Shown here: positions 10,522 to 21,049 of the stretch, piece after piece
Position numbering within the stretch: position 1 is the stretch's first letter
How the letters are laid out: every line of letters starts with the position of its first letter
Source of the DNA: Oopsacas minuta
Lineage: Eukaryota; Porifera; Hexactinellida; Lyssacinosida; Leucopsacidae
Length of the DNA stretch: 64,000 bases
Assembly: GCA_024704765.1 (NCBI GenBank)
Contig: JAKMXF010000295.1
Span: 1-64,000, forward strand
Direction of reading: 5' to 3'
Notes under the pieces: generated by a model
Seen by the model: only the letters and a program-made list of their open reading frames with translations
Told to the model about the DNA's origin: nothing
Databases searched by the model: none
Position numbers and translations under genes: made by a program

Positions 10522-12575
10522 ATGACAGAAGAGCTAACTTTCTCAAAGTCCCGTCTTGAATTGGCAAGAATCCTGAAAGACAATAATAATTGTCTCGAAA
10601 AAGACAAAATATTCAAAGAAGACTTTGAAATAGACTCTGATAATACGAAACTCTTGGAAACGTTGCTGTTAAGAATTCAGGACAGATTCAAGAAGGCGAA
10701 GAGATCTTTAGATTGTTTAGAAGGAGAATGGTGGCATTCTAATATTCCATGAAACCTGAGTTAAAGAAAAATCGTGTTTCTGATTTACTAGAGTCGTCTT
10801 CTGATGTTGGTGAAGTTCCCATTTATTCAGTGAGTTAGAGGAAGCATCTTGATAATCTCTCCCTGCAGCAACAGCGTATTCGATTGTCAAGCCTGCTAGA
10901 ATGCATTAAGTCACTCTCAGTTATTGAGAATACCACAGAATAAGCATTGCAGCACTCTCATTACAACTATTGGCAAATGAGGAGAATAATCGTCAGGTTG
11001 CTACGGTAGCCAAAGAGATTATTGTCAATGGAGGATTCTGTAACCTCAGTAACAAGCATGTTCTAGTTGATAAAGCCTTATTCCTGCGGGATTTACTTGA
11101 AGTGGGCAGACGAAAATGCACTCAATTACGTCAAACACTTCTACCAGACAATATGTATTACCCATCTTACAGCAAGCTAGCTAATCTGAGAGACATCATG
11201 ATTTCGCGATCCAGTATAACTTTATATCCTAATCCAGCTAAACCAATAGGTACACACGCACCATATTGTCCTCAAGTTCAGAAAACCCTGGAAAGGATAT
11301 TGTCAATCGTAGATCGCCCCACAAGTGAAGAATTCCCACTCACATTTAAAATCGCAGATGGCTTAGATGGTTCTGTTTGTCGCACTATCTACAACCAGCA
11401 GACAACTAATACTTTCACCAAATAACTTCATTCTGTTTTGTTTCAAGCCCATCTCCATCCACACTGTAACAAACAGGATTGTTTGACAGAATAAATCCCC
11501 TAATTCACCCTTCTCTCAAATAACTATTTTTCTCTGCGCTGCGACAGAATGCGAAGAAAATATTCGTTCCTCCATGGAAACTATGATTAATCCCGATACA
11601 GCGATGTTGCAAAATGGGATTCCTTCAGAAAATGGTGTTATCAATGTCGATATTATCCGCTCAATGTTTGATGGGAAGATGGCAGCGATTCTCTCTGGAG
11701 CTGGAAGAGCCAGTTGTCAGATGTGCACTGCCACACATAAAGATTTGAAGGACCGGAATTTAGTTCTTGAAGGGTTCCCCATCAACAGAAATATCACAGA
11801 TGCAATCGAGTTATTTTCGCACATTGATGACATTGAGTCGTTCTTTGCTCTTTCGACTAATGAACGCTTCAATTTAACTCATCAACAAATTTCAGAGATT
11901 AACATACATCCAGCATCTCCACTTCATTCATACACAGGCGTATTTAGGTAAGTAATTTAGTATCCAATTAATCATTCAGAATTTATCTTCACATAATTAA
12001 ACAAATTTTAGGTGGTTCAATTTGCTGGTATATCATCTTCGCATCGAAAAGTTTACCTGATCCCCAACTTCACCAGTTCTCAAGGAGTCAATGAAATTCC
12101 TTCAAATATTTATTCAGGAGAAGACAGGATTAAAGGTTGACCTGCCTAATTCTAGCGGTACAACCAGCTAAACTGGGAATGTCGCTAGAAGAGCCTATTC
12201 TGATGAAACTGAATACCTTGAATGTATTCTGGTGCAAGGATACCTACCTTGTCATCTTAGATTCTTTCCCCTGGGCTAGCATGACTCCAACCCTGCACAA
12301 GCTCTTGGCCCATTCCGAGGAGTTAATATTGAGTCAAATTCTAGCTATGGCTTAAAGGCATTTTAGAAGAAGGCACAGGATCATGCAACAAATTAGTTAG
12401 AAAAAATCGGGAGAATTTAGCTCGTAAAGTTAGTTTTGAGAACAATATTATGGATATCTTCGTCAGATTAACCTATCAAAGTGATCCAACCTTAGTAAAC
12501 TATCGAAGAATTTTGACTTGTGAACGATGTGGTCAATCTGGACACACATCGAGATCTAAATGCTGCATGCTATGA
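10522..12575 (+). pseudogene. RAG1/Transib-like recombinase of element A
   Basis: The most complete of the three copies, broken by several stops and shifts. From ATG 10522: an N-terminal segment ending in a Trp motif (GEWWHS), a basic helical stretch (LQQQRIRLSSLLECIKSL), a segment with LEVGRRKCTQLRQTLLP, then the first acidic motif IADGLDGSVCRTIYNQ (RAG1 D600 region). Next come ATECEENIRSSM (RAG1 D708 region), MFDGKMAAILSGAGRASCQ with CQMCTAT (zinc pair), TPTLHKLLAHSEELI (H-x4-H zinc pair), and a degraded Glu region. It ends with a zinc knuckle, CERCGQSGHTSRSKC, and TGA. A 64-base GT-AG segment (11948-12011) interrupts the coding. The family is known to cut and paste DNA; this copy cannot make a whole protein. 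Confidence 0.85.
11948..12011 (+). other. Candidate 64-nt GT-AG intron in element A
   Basis: The sequence begins GTAAGT and ends AATTTTAG. Removing it joins codons as TTT-AG|G-TGG, reading GVFRWFNLLVYHL in one frame. In element C the equivalent position (TLSWFLFLICHL) is continuous with no gap. Without removal the frame hits TAA at once. It could be a real spliced intron of A or an AT-rich insertion that happens to look like one. Confidence 0.55.
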
Positions 12576-13079
12576 ACAATCAGAAAACTAGTGTACAGAC
12601 TTTATTCACGATTTCAACCTCAAAGACAGATTGCCTATCATGAACTTAGTATGAATATAATGTATATTTTGTAAATCAATAAGATAAATTCCATCATAAG
12701 TGTGACGTCATAACTCTATAAATACAAGCCCTACAACAAAATTTTAAGTTCAAGGTGATTGCAAGATAGGGATAACCCATATGTAATTAATAGATTTCAT
12801 GGCGATAAAGTCGAGTAAAATGTATTTATCGAAGAAAATTTAAATTTTCACATATATCAATGACGTCATCGCTTGAAAATTTTAGGTCATATACTTGTTA
12901 TGGCAAGCTGTATTGGTTCCTTATATATAATAATCTATATGTAAATAATACATTTCATATGGCTATCTCACACCAAAATAGCCATTCTTTACTAACTGCT
13001 TTATTAAATCACTCACAGTGGGCTTTTTGCTGGAAATAGCATGAAGTTTTTACCCCCTCAGAACTGTATTTCCTTATTA

Positions 13080-15397
13080 CACTGCCCCGCGTCAAATTTG
13101 CTGATTATTATCCATGGGTTGTTTTTAGTTAACTTGAGTATGCTGATTCCCAATCTGTCATCAGAATTCCCCTATCACGTCTCGTTTTTACTCAAATGTC
13201 ATTTTAATATAAGTCGATTTTTTTAAGTACACTTCCAGGGAATAAATGAATATATTTGATACATGTGTGAATTTTTGTCTTTTGAAATAAACAGATGCGT
13301 GCTTTATTGTATTTTCTAGTTAGTCCCTTTAACCCCATTCTTTTCTACATAATTTGTTTTATTATTATTTCTGTTATATACAGCTTTATTGTACCATAGT
13401 CTACTATTTTGATATTTTATTATCTTATGGCTTATCGGAGAAGGTGCAGTAATGATCCAGACGTCTTTTGTTATATTTGTGGTAGTTTTATGACTTCTAA
13501 ACAAACAAACTACGGCAATAACAGGATTTGTTAAAAAAGCATATTTAGGATATTTTGGAATGAGATTAGGTGATCAAGACAAAACATGGGCTCTATATAC
13601 AGTATGCCGATCTTATGTAGAAAATTTGAGACAATGGACAAAAGGAATCAGAAAGAGTTTAAGTTTAGGAATTCCAATGTTATGGAGAGAGCCACAAAAT
13701 CACATTAGCGATTGTTACATTTGTATGGCGAATATTTCAGGATTCAATGCTAAAACTAAGTCATTGATCAAGTATCCAAATTTACATTCAGCAACACGAC
13801 CCGTTCCCCATTCTATTGATGTACCTGTTCCAAAATTTACTAATTTGGATGTTATCTCGGAAATTGATGATTGTGAAACTAGAGATTCATTAATTAGAGA
13901 AGATGAGGATTTTATTCCGTGTGTACTATCTCGTTCTAATTCTCCACAGTTATTCAATCAGTCTGAATTAAATGATTTGGTACGTGATTTAGATTTACCT
14001 AAGAATCTGCGGAGTTGTTAGGTTCTAGGCTAAAAGAAAAAACTTGCTTCTCCCAGAAACAAAATTTTACTCATATAGGAACAGAGAGATCGAATTTTTG
14101 AAATATTTCACAATGGAAGACGGATTTGTGTTCTGTCATGATGTTTCACCGCTAGTTAATGCTCTTGGATGTCCGTATGTACCTAATGATTAGAGACTCT
14201 TTATTGATAGTTCAAAACAAAGTTTAAAATGTGTTCTACTTCATAATGGCAACAAATTTAGTTCCATACCAATTGGACATTCAGTAAGTTTAAAGGAACG
14301 ATATGATAGCATGAAAATTGTGCTTCATAAAATTAATTATAACCAGCACAATTGGGTAATCTGTGGTGACTTAAAAATCATATGCATTCTTTTGGGGCAG
14401 CAATCAGGATATACAAAATACCCTTGTTTTTTATGCTTATGGGACAGTCATGCAAAGAGCGAACACTATTCTAGACAGAGCTGGCCAGCTAGAACCAATC
14501 TTAGTGTTGGAGATAAGAACATTGTTCACGAGCCCTAGTGGATCCTCTCAAGATTTTGTTTCCACCACTTCATATTAAATTAGGATTGATGAAACAGTTT
14601 GTAAGGGCATTAGATAAAGAAAGAAATTGTTTCAAATATATTACCGAGAAGTTTACTACCTAAGTGATGAAAAAAGAAAAGCCGGTATATTCGACGGTCC
14701 TCAAATAAGACAACTTGTTCGAGATGATAATTTTTCAAATTCTATGATATGCAAAGAAAAATGTGCATGGAATGCATTTGTAAATGTCATGAAAAACTTC
14801 TTGGGAAATACGAAATCTCCTAATTATAAAATACTTGTGAGTGAGTTGATTGAATCTTACAAGAATCCCGGCTGCAATATGAGTGTACAAGTTCACTTTC
14901 TTCACAGTCATATTGACTATTTTCCAGAGAATCTTGGAGCTGTTTCCGAGGAGCAAGGTGAACGATTCCACCAAGACATAGAAACAATGGAAACACGATA
15001 TCAGGGGAGGTGGGACATTCATTTGATGCTGATTACTGCTGGTGCCTCAAGAGAGATTGTATTAATGTTATTCATGCTAGAAGGTCAAAAAAACGGAAAT
15101 ATACCCCTGATACAGACTAATATATTCAAATTTATTTATTAACTAAGATTATATTATCAATAAAAATTTTATTGTAATTCTTAGTAAAAATTTATAAATG
15201 GCAGATTTTCACTATTTACTTGTAGAGGTATCATGCATTCATCAATAAATATACCAATATTTAAAAATAATTTTGCAAAAAAACTAGACGTGATACGTAT
15301 ATTTTACAACATTGTTCAAAATCAGTAATAAAATGTGGATTAGAAAATGTTTAGCAATAACTATCAGCAAATAAAATTTTTTTTTCGCAGGGCTGTG
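13080..15397 (+). mobile_element. D1: CACTG-ended DDE transposon (CACTA/Chapaev-like) in B
   Basis: The left end is CACTGCCCCGCG and the right end inverts to CACAGCCCTGCG (10 of 12 match); further in, both arms contain ATTTGCTGAT. Flanks are TTA on both sides (TTATTA/TTATCA over six bases). Inside, 69-70 bp from the end, ATGCTGATT...AATCTG...ATCAG matches the same position in D2, supporting shared boundaries. TIRs starting CACT with 3-bp duplications fit the CACTA/Mirage/Chapaev group. The superfamily assignment is inference. Confidence 0.75.
13427..15130 (+). pseudogene. D-family transposase (D1 copy), degraded
   Basis: Starts RRRCSNDPDVFCYICGSF, is shifted near 13520, and continues RLGDQDKTWALYTVC, IPMLWREPQNHISDCYIC (zinc-finger Cys pairs) and FNQSELNDLVRDLDLPK. 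After further breaks it reads FIDSSKQSLKCVLLHNGN with the first Asp, ICGDLKIICILLGQQSGY with the second, TKYPCFLCLWDS, and ENLGAVSEEQGERFHQD with the Glu. It ends DYCWCLKRDC and a basic tail. This protein type occurs as many uncharacterised copies in arthropod and other invertebrate genomes. At least four frame breaks. Confidence 0.85.
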
Positions 15398-15910
15398 TTA
15401 TCATTGAATTCACAATCGTTTCAAACCTAGAAATTAGTAATTTCATTCTGATTCAACAAGTAAATTGGTTGCTATGGTGATGAATATTTGCGGCTTCTTG
15501 TAATTGGAATTTCTGCTGTGTGGTATATCAAAAACGATCAAGTCTCATAGTTATATTTTTAGCACTTGTAATTAAGAAGAAAGAATTCCTTTACAATAAT
15601 GAAACATTTATATTTCAAGTATCTAATTTACATGTTGAAATGTCGTCTGGATTCAAACTTTCTATTCTAAAACTAGATAAAACGCGATGACTATTTAGGT
15701 CATTTTTTTTCGGCGTCCACAGGATATTTTATGCTAAAACTTGTTGTGGCGTTTCGTTGCGTGAACTCTCACTGGTCTTAAAATGTAGGTTATAATAATA
15801 TATTCAAAAAATATAATAGTTTAGACCCGCCGGAGGGCGCCCAAACTATCAAACATTCATTTGAATGGGTGCAACTTTAATGTAAAATTTCCCTATGAAA
15901 TATTAGCATA

Positions 15911-16113
15911 ATGAACAACAAGGAAGCCTTTAACTTTCTATCCTCACGTAAATCTGTCAGAGATGCAACAATCGTATTTATGGATAGTCAGCAACTTGAT
16001 GATAAATATTATAGTTGTATCAGATACAAATTCGTAGAGTTGAAGGGTGATAGAGAGATATTTCGTAAAAGAAACGACCTAAATACATGGGATGAAATGA
16101 TATTCTTTGACAA
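15911..16113 (+). pseudogene. RAG1-like recombinase of element B, N-terminal part
   Basis: ATG 15911 opens MNNKEAFNFLSSRKSVRDAT and runs to NTWDEMIFFDN, where D2 interrupts it. It aligns with the N-terminus of element C (MNNLQAFQF... DTWNSMCFF). Removing D2 plus one copy of its CAA duplication joins this part in frame to 18837 onward. Upstream B sequence (15398-15910) is non-coding and contains a GC-rich near-palindrome around 15820-15850. Confidence 0.85.
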
Positions 16114-18836
16114 CACTGCTCAACAATTTTTTTTTCATTTTTTGTTGCATGAGATTTTTCAATTGATTCTATATAATTTTGGGATGCTGATTACAAATCT
16201 GCAATCAGTTTCTTTCTGCATGCTCTAGTTTTCATGCAATCGACAATTTAAATTTTTTCGTTTGTGGTACTTATTTAGTACATAAATCTGATCTCCACCA
16301 AATACTTTTTATCTATCAAGCCATTTTTCTTAGATTGTAGCTGTTACTATGATTTAGTAATGGCTTCAATCTATTGAAAACAAAAGCACCACTCTATTGT
16401 TCTCTGAAAACATGACACTATTAGCGAAGTGTCAAAATTTAAATAAATCAAAAATCATCATGTTGATTTTTTTGAAATGATTTAATTCAACAACCCTAAG
16501 TGATTGTAGTGAAGTACTGTGGACAGATGCAGCAGAATAGCCATTTAAGCTGTATTTTTCCGCTCGTCTGCTGGTAGCCTTAATTAGAACCAAGGTTTTG
16601 TTATTCAGTTTGTTTGTGTTAAGTTACATAGACATCAACAGACTTTCTTTCGATTCTTAACTCTTCAGATTTGATCATGGCTTCTTCTAGTAGACATAAA
16701 TGCAAAAATAACCCTGATTCATTTTGTTACATCTGTGGTGTGTATACGCTTTCGCGTCAAAGACGAAATATAACATCGTTTGTGAAGCGTGCCTACATAG
16801 CATACTTTGGTATCCCTCTTGGTGATCAAGATAAGAAATGGTCTCCTCATATTGTGTGCCATAACTGCGAAGAAATGCTCCGAGACTGGACAAAAGGAAA
16901 GCGGAAGGGTCTGCCTTTTGCCATTCCAATGGTGTGGCGTGAACCCCAAGACCACACGACTGACTGCTACTTTTGCATGGTCAATACAAAAGGTGTTGGC
17001 AAGAAGAGCCGACAAACGCTTTCTTATCCTAGTATACCATCAGCTATGCGACCTGTCCCGCACTCTGATAGACTTCCTCCTCCGGTTTTTAGTGGTTTTG
17101 CTTTTCCTAATGATGAAGAAACTAAATTGGAAAGGGAAGAGATCGTAGAGATGGAATATCAAAAAACAGACACAGAATCAGAATCTGAAGATTCTTCTTG
17201 TGAAACCAGAGTAACTGTCCAGCAGTTTAATCAATCAGAACTGAATGACTTAGTACGTGATTTAGATCTGCCCAAGCAAGCAGCTGAGCTCTTAGCCTCC
17301 AGGCTCAAAGAAAAACAGGTGCTGGATCAATCTGTAAAGGTTTCCTTTTTTCGAAAAAGAGAAGAACTCCTTCTGCCTTATTTTTCAGTAGAAAATAAGC
17401 TGGTATATTGCAACGATATTCCTGGTCTTCTCGGACAACTGGGTATCTCCTCATATGATCCAGGAGAATGGCGATTGTTTTGGACAGTTCCAAACGCAGC
17501 CTCAAGTGTGTTCTTTTACACAATGGAAATGTTTATGGAGCTGTTCCAGTTGGTCACTCCACTGTCTTGAAGGAACAGCATGATGACATTAGAATTGTTA
17601 TGGATTTACTCGGATATCATGATCACAACTGGATCATTTGTGTTGACCTCAAAATGGTTAGTTTTCTGCTAGGTCAGCAAAAAGGATACACTAAATTTCC
17701 ATGTTATCTGTGCATGTGGGACAGCAGAGCACGTGAAAAACATTGGATACAGAAGGAGTGGCCCTTACGTGAAACATTTCAAGCTGGCATGCCTAACGTA
17801 ACACACGACCCGATCGTAAGCAGAGACAAAATTGTTTTTCCACCCCTGCACATCAAGCTAGGTCTGATGAAACAGTTCGTTAAAGCCCTAAATCCTGACA
17901 ATGAATCCTTTCATCATCTTGTGTATACTTTCCCTGCTTTGTCATATGATAAAATCAAAGCAGGAGTGTTTGATGGACCACAGATACGTACACTTATTCG
18001 CGACAAAAACTTCATTCAGAAAATGAATGTCAGGGAGAAAGCTGCATGGCTATCTTTTGTGGATGTTATACAGAACTTTCTTGGTAACAGAAAAGCTCCA
18101 AACTATGAAATGCTTGTATCCAAGATGCTCTCAGGGTTTCGTGATTTGGGATGCAACATGAGCATAAAAGTACATTTTCTGTACAGCCACCTGGACAAAT
18201 TCCCTGAAAACCTTGGGGCTGTCAGTGACGAACAGGGAGAGCGTTTCCACCAGGATCTTATGACAGTGGAAGAACGTTACCAAGGTCGATGGGATCGACA
18301 TATGATGGCAGACTATTGTTGGGGCATTGAACGTGACTGTCCTCACAAAGCGTACAAACGCAGAAGTTATAAGAGGAAATTTTGTCCAGATTTGTAGAAT
18401 ATTTGAATCTTTTGCATCTTGTCATTGATCGCTTTAAGTTACTATTGTAGATTGCCATCGTTCTTTTCTACGTTATTTTGCAAAAAAAAAAATCAATTTT
18501 TACATGCATATTACCAGCAAAACTGTTGTTTTTTACATTTTTTAAAACATTTGTTGCCTATCTGTCTACAAATACAATTTCTATTGGCAACATAAAAGTT
18601 TTTTGGCACCTATTTTTGTTTTGAGGCTAGTTATTCAACTGTAAGCAGAACATCATTTGACAAATCATGTCACTTTTTCAAAAAATATGAATTTTGTGCA
18701 AAAAAATTAAAAATCTCGATTTGCAAAAAATCTAGAGCTTGCGGAAAAAAACTAAGGTCGGATTCGGATTCAGCGCCCCAATATTAGGTAAAAACAAGTG
18801 TTGGTAGAAATGCAACAAAATTTTTGTTGAGCAGTC
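16114..18836 (+). mobile_element. D2: CACTG-ended DDE transposon inside the B coding region
   Basis: 2723 bp. The left end is CACTGCTCAACAA and the right end inverts to GACTGCTCAACAA; both arms then have T-rich tracts and TTTGTTGCAT/ATGCAACAAAA. The flank CAA is present on both sides (16111-16113 and 18837-18839), a 3-bp duplication like the TTA of D1. Precise removal restores the recombinase reading frame of B, so the boundaries are well supported. The 3' subterminal part contains GGATTCGGATTCAGCG, a motif also seen in the dispersed repeat near 47 kb. Confidence 0.9.
16677..18397 (+). pseudogene. D-family DDE transposase (D2 copy), one frameshift
   Basis: ATG 16677 opens MASSSRHKCKNNPDSFCYIC. 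N-terminal zinc-binding pairs (CYIC, CHNC, CYFC) span roughly residues 17-105, then an acidic linker, then FNQSELNDLVRDLDLPKQAA. A single missing base in a T-run near 17480 breaks the frame at EWRLF/LDSSKRSLK. The second frame carries the candidate DDE core: LDSSKRSLKCVLLHNGN, ICVDLKMVSFLLGQQKGY, a CYLC...H inserted finger, and ENLGAVSDEQGERFHQD. It ends DYCWGIERDC plus a basic tail. About 573 residues if intact. The function as a transposase is inferred from the TIRs and the acidic triad pattern. Confidence 0.88.
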
Positions 18837-20012
18837 CAATTCAACATTGGCAGAGAAGAGGCGGTTATCGTCTGAAGGTGATATTTGTACTCCTAATCAT
18901 GTTCATGCAAAGGCTTTCAGGAAATCACTCCTAGAATTAACGATTAAAGGACAAAGGGTACGTCTGGAACCTCTTTTAGCCCTGATTAAAAGCTTAGCAG
19001 CTAGTGAGAACGTGGATAGCAAAACGATGGCAGCCATCTTCAGGAGATTGCTCCACCAGTTCGTTCTGTCTGGAAATAGTCAGCAAAGGCATATTTCAAG
19101 GCAATATAAAGACACACATCTCAATTGCTAAGTCTACGTTCCTCCTAGGGCAACTGGAAATAGGTAAGCGAAAGTACATTGAATTGAGGAGACTTTGTAA
19201 GTCACACAATGTACTATTCCCTAAGTATGTGCTAATTTCCCAGTATCAAGCAGATATTACTCTGGATAAGGAATTCATTTTTATCCGCAATGTGTCTGAT
19301 GCGCCTATGGGAGTAGGGATATCTTACATCTCTATCATCAAACAGACAATTTCCCGCCTACTCGAATCACTTCCCACAGATTCTGAATTTGAGTTCCCGT
19401 GGACATTTTCTGCAACAGATGGCTTGGATGGATCTGGATCCCATCAAGTTTATAATCAGATTCAAGAGTCACCAGATATTGGTTCCAAAAATTTCATTCT
19501 CTTTGCTTTCAAACTTCTCGCTATTCACGACAGCGCAAACAAACTTATTTGGGAAAACGAAAGGCCCAACTCACAATTTCAGATTCGCTCAGTCATTTTA
19601 CTAGCTACCAAAGAAAATAGCGAAAATGTACGTCATCTAATGGTAACTTATATCAATCCTTACGTAGCAGACATGGAAGAAAATCAGGTTCCCTTAGGCA
19701 AACATCAGTCCAACCTTGCATAAATTACTAGCCCATTCTTCAGAACTCATTAGAACTTGTAACAATAGCCATGGACTTAAAGCTTTCTCTGAAGAAGCAG
19801 TTGAAGTTTCAAACAAACTCGTTCGAAGGTATCGCGAACACCTTACCAGAAACATTTCGTTTTCTCTGAATACTCGAGATAACTTTATACGACTGATTTG
19901 TAATAGTGATCTTGTCCTCAATGTGTATAGAAAATTTAGAAAAGCAAGCAAGAAAACCCACTCTTCTGAACCTCCAGACCAAGAAATTCCTTTCTCACAA
20001 TTAACTTGCTAA
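18837..20012 (+). pseudogene. RAG1-like recombinase of element B, remainder
   Basis: Continues from 15911-16113 with STLAEKRRLSSEGD, then AFRKSLLELTIKGQRVRLEP, KRKYIELRRLCKSHNVLFPK, and FSATDGLDGSGSHQVYNQ with the first catalytic Asp. RSVILLATKENSENVRHLM follows, then a jump straight to MHKLLAHSSELI: the central domain with the CxxC zinc pair is deleted, about 0.6 kb compared with A. The end keeps GLKAFSEEAVEVSNKLVRRY, matching the RAG1 motif around E962, and SDLVLNVYRKFRKASKK. There is one frameshift near 19100 and another near 19715. Confidence 0.87.
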
Positions 20013-20331
20013 TAAATAATGATTGAATAGATGGAAGCACAAGATACTATTAAAATGTGGGTAGGTTAAATGTGTGTCTATGATCCAAAATAAGCTTTCT
20101 ATCGCCTCTAGTAACTGAATTTTAAGCTCAAAAACTATAATTTATGATCATATGAAAGGTGTCAATGATATCATAACTTTTTAATGAGATGACCTAGATT
20201 TTTTTATGCAGAAATCATTTTCTCAGGGGTGATTTCCTATTGGCTAATAATGCATTATATATCTCTATCCTGCACGGTTTTCCTATTTCCATTTCACCCC
20301 CCAAAAATGCCCACTGTGCCACTGTGGTCTC

Positions 20332-21047
20332 ATTCGGAGCTTGAGTTAGTCTTTGTGTTACCAACCGAAGAAAAGCCTCAATATTAATAGGTATTCGTAA
20401 AGATGGTATTAATCACAGGCATCCTTGTTCAATTGTGTTTCTAGATACTTTGTTTAAAAATATTCCTCCAAAATTCAGCGAGAATCTCGTTTCTTATTCT
20501 GTCCATGAATAGTTGGATCATACTATCACCAGGGATGGTGAAAATGCTGTTAACAGGCAATTTACTTGTTTGCTGTTAAACTGTACAATTATTAGAGCTT
20601 CCAATTTAGGTAATGTACACAGTAGAACTCGGTTAAGACTTAGTTGACTAAAATGTGCATACGAATAAAAAACATCCTTGTGTCAAATAAACGAAATTTT
20701 CTCCCATCAAATACATTAATGCATACCGGTGTTAGAAGAATAATCAGAAAAATATACGAAATGAGTTTTCCCAAAAAACAAAATGTACTGAATCATGCTC
20801 AGATCAGACCTACCTCTTAGAATACATACTATTTTTTCCCATTCGAGTATTTATTAACCGGGTTCTATTGTTCATACGTACACTAACCAGTATAAGAATT
20901 TCAACACAAAAAAATATTCAATTACAAATCCTGGTAATACGGCGAATATTTAATTTCCGTAAGATAATATTCCTGAAAGAACTATATGCCTGTGTTAGTT
21001 AACATTATCCTGACTACATCCATGAAAATCTGTATAATTATATACTC
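20332..21047. other. AT-rich sequence between RAG1-like nest and mariner
   Basis: YARS intron 2. I see no coding potential or clear repeat in this stretch. Confidence 0.4.
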
Positions 21048-21049
21048 TA

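Larger units (their letters stand above)
13014..20318 (+). mobile_element. RAG1/Transib-like transposon B (inside A)
   Basis: The left end is CACAGTGGGCTTTTTG and the right end is the inverted CAAAAATGCCCACTGTG. The first 10 bases of the repeat are identical, and one indel later the T-run aligns. Flanks TCACT (13009-13013) and CCACT (20319-20323) match at 4 of 5 bases. B carries two D-family insertions (13080-15397 and 16114-18836); without them it is about 2.3 kb and lacks the central part of its gene. The target is the terminal CACTGTG of element A. Confidence 0.87.
9852..20326 (+). mobile_element. RAG1/Transib-like transposon A (outer element)
   Basis: The left end is CACAGTGGTTAGAAG at 9852, and the right end is CACTGTG ending at 20326. 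Both are flanked by the same 5 bases, GTCTC (9847-9851 and 20327-20331), a perfect 5-bp target duplication as in Transib and RAG transposition. The span is 10.5 kb only because element B (13014-20318) is inserted in the right terminal heptamer. Without B and its duplication, A is about 3.2 kb. Beyond the heptamer the two ends share little, so the ends were assigned on heptamer, duplication and position together. Confidence 0.85.

Noticed and set aside
20319-20326. Second CACTGTG beside the right end of B as a simple duplication of B's own terminus
   Set aside because: It is followed by GTCTC, which matches the 5 bases before CACAGTG at 9852, so it is better explained as the end of element A.
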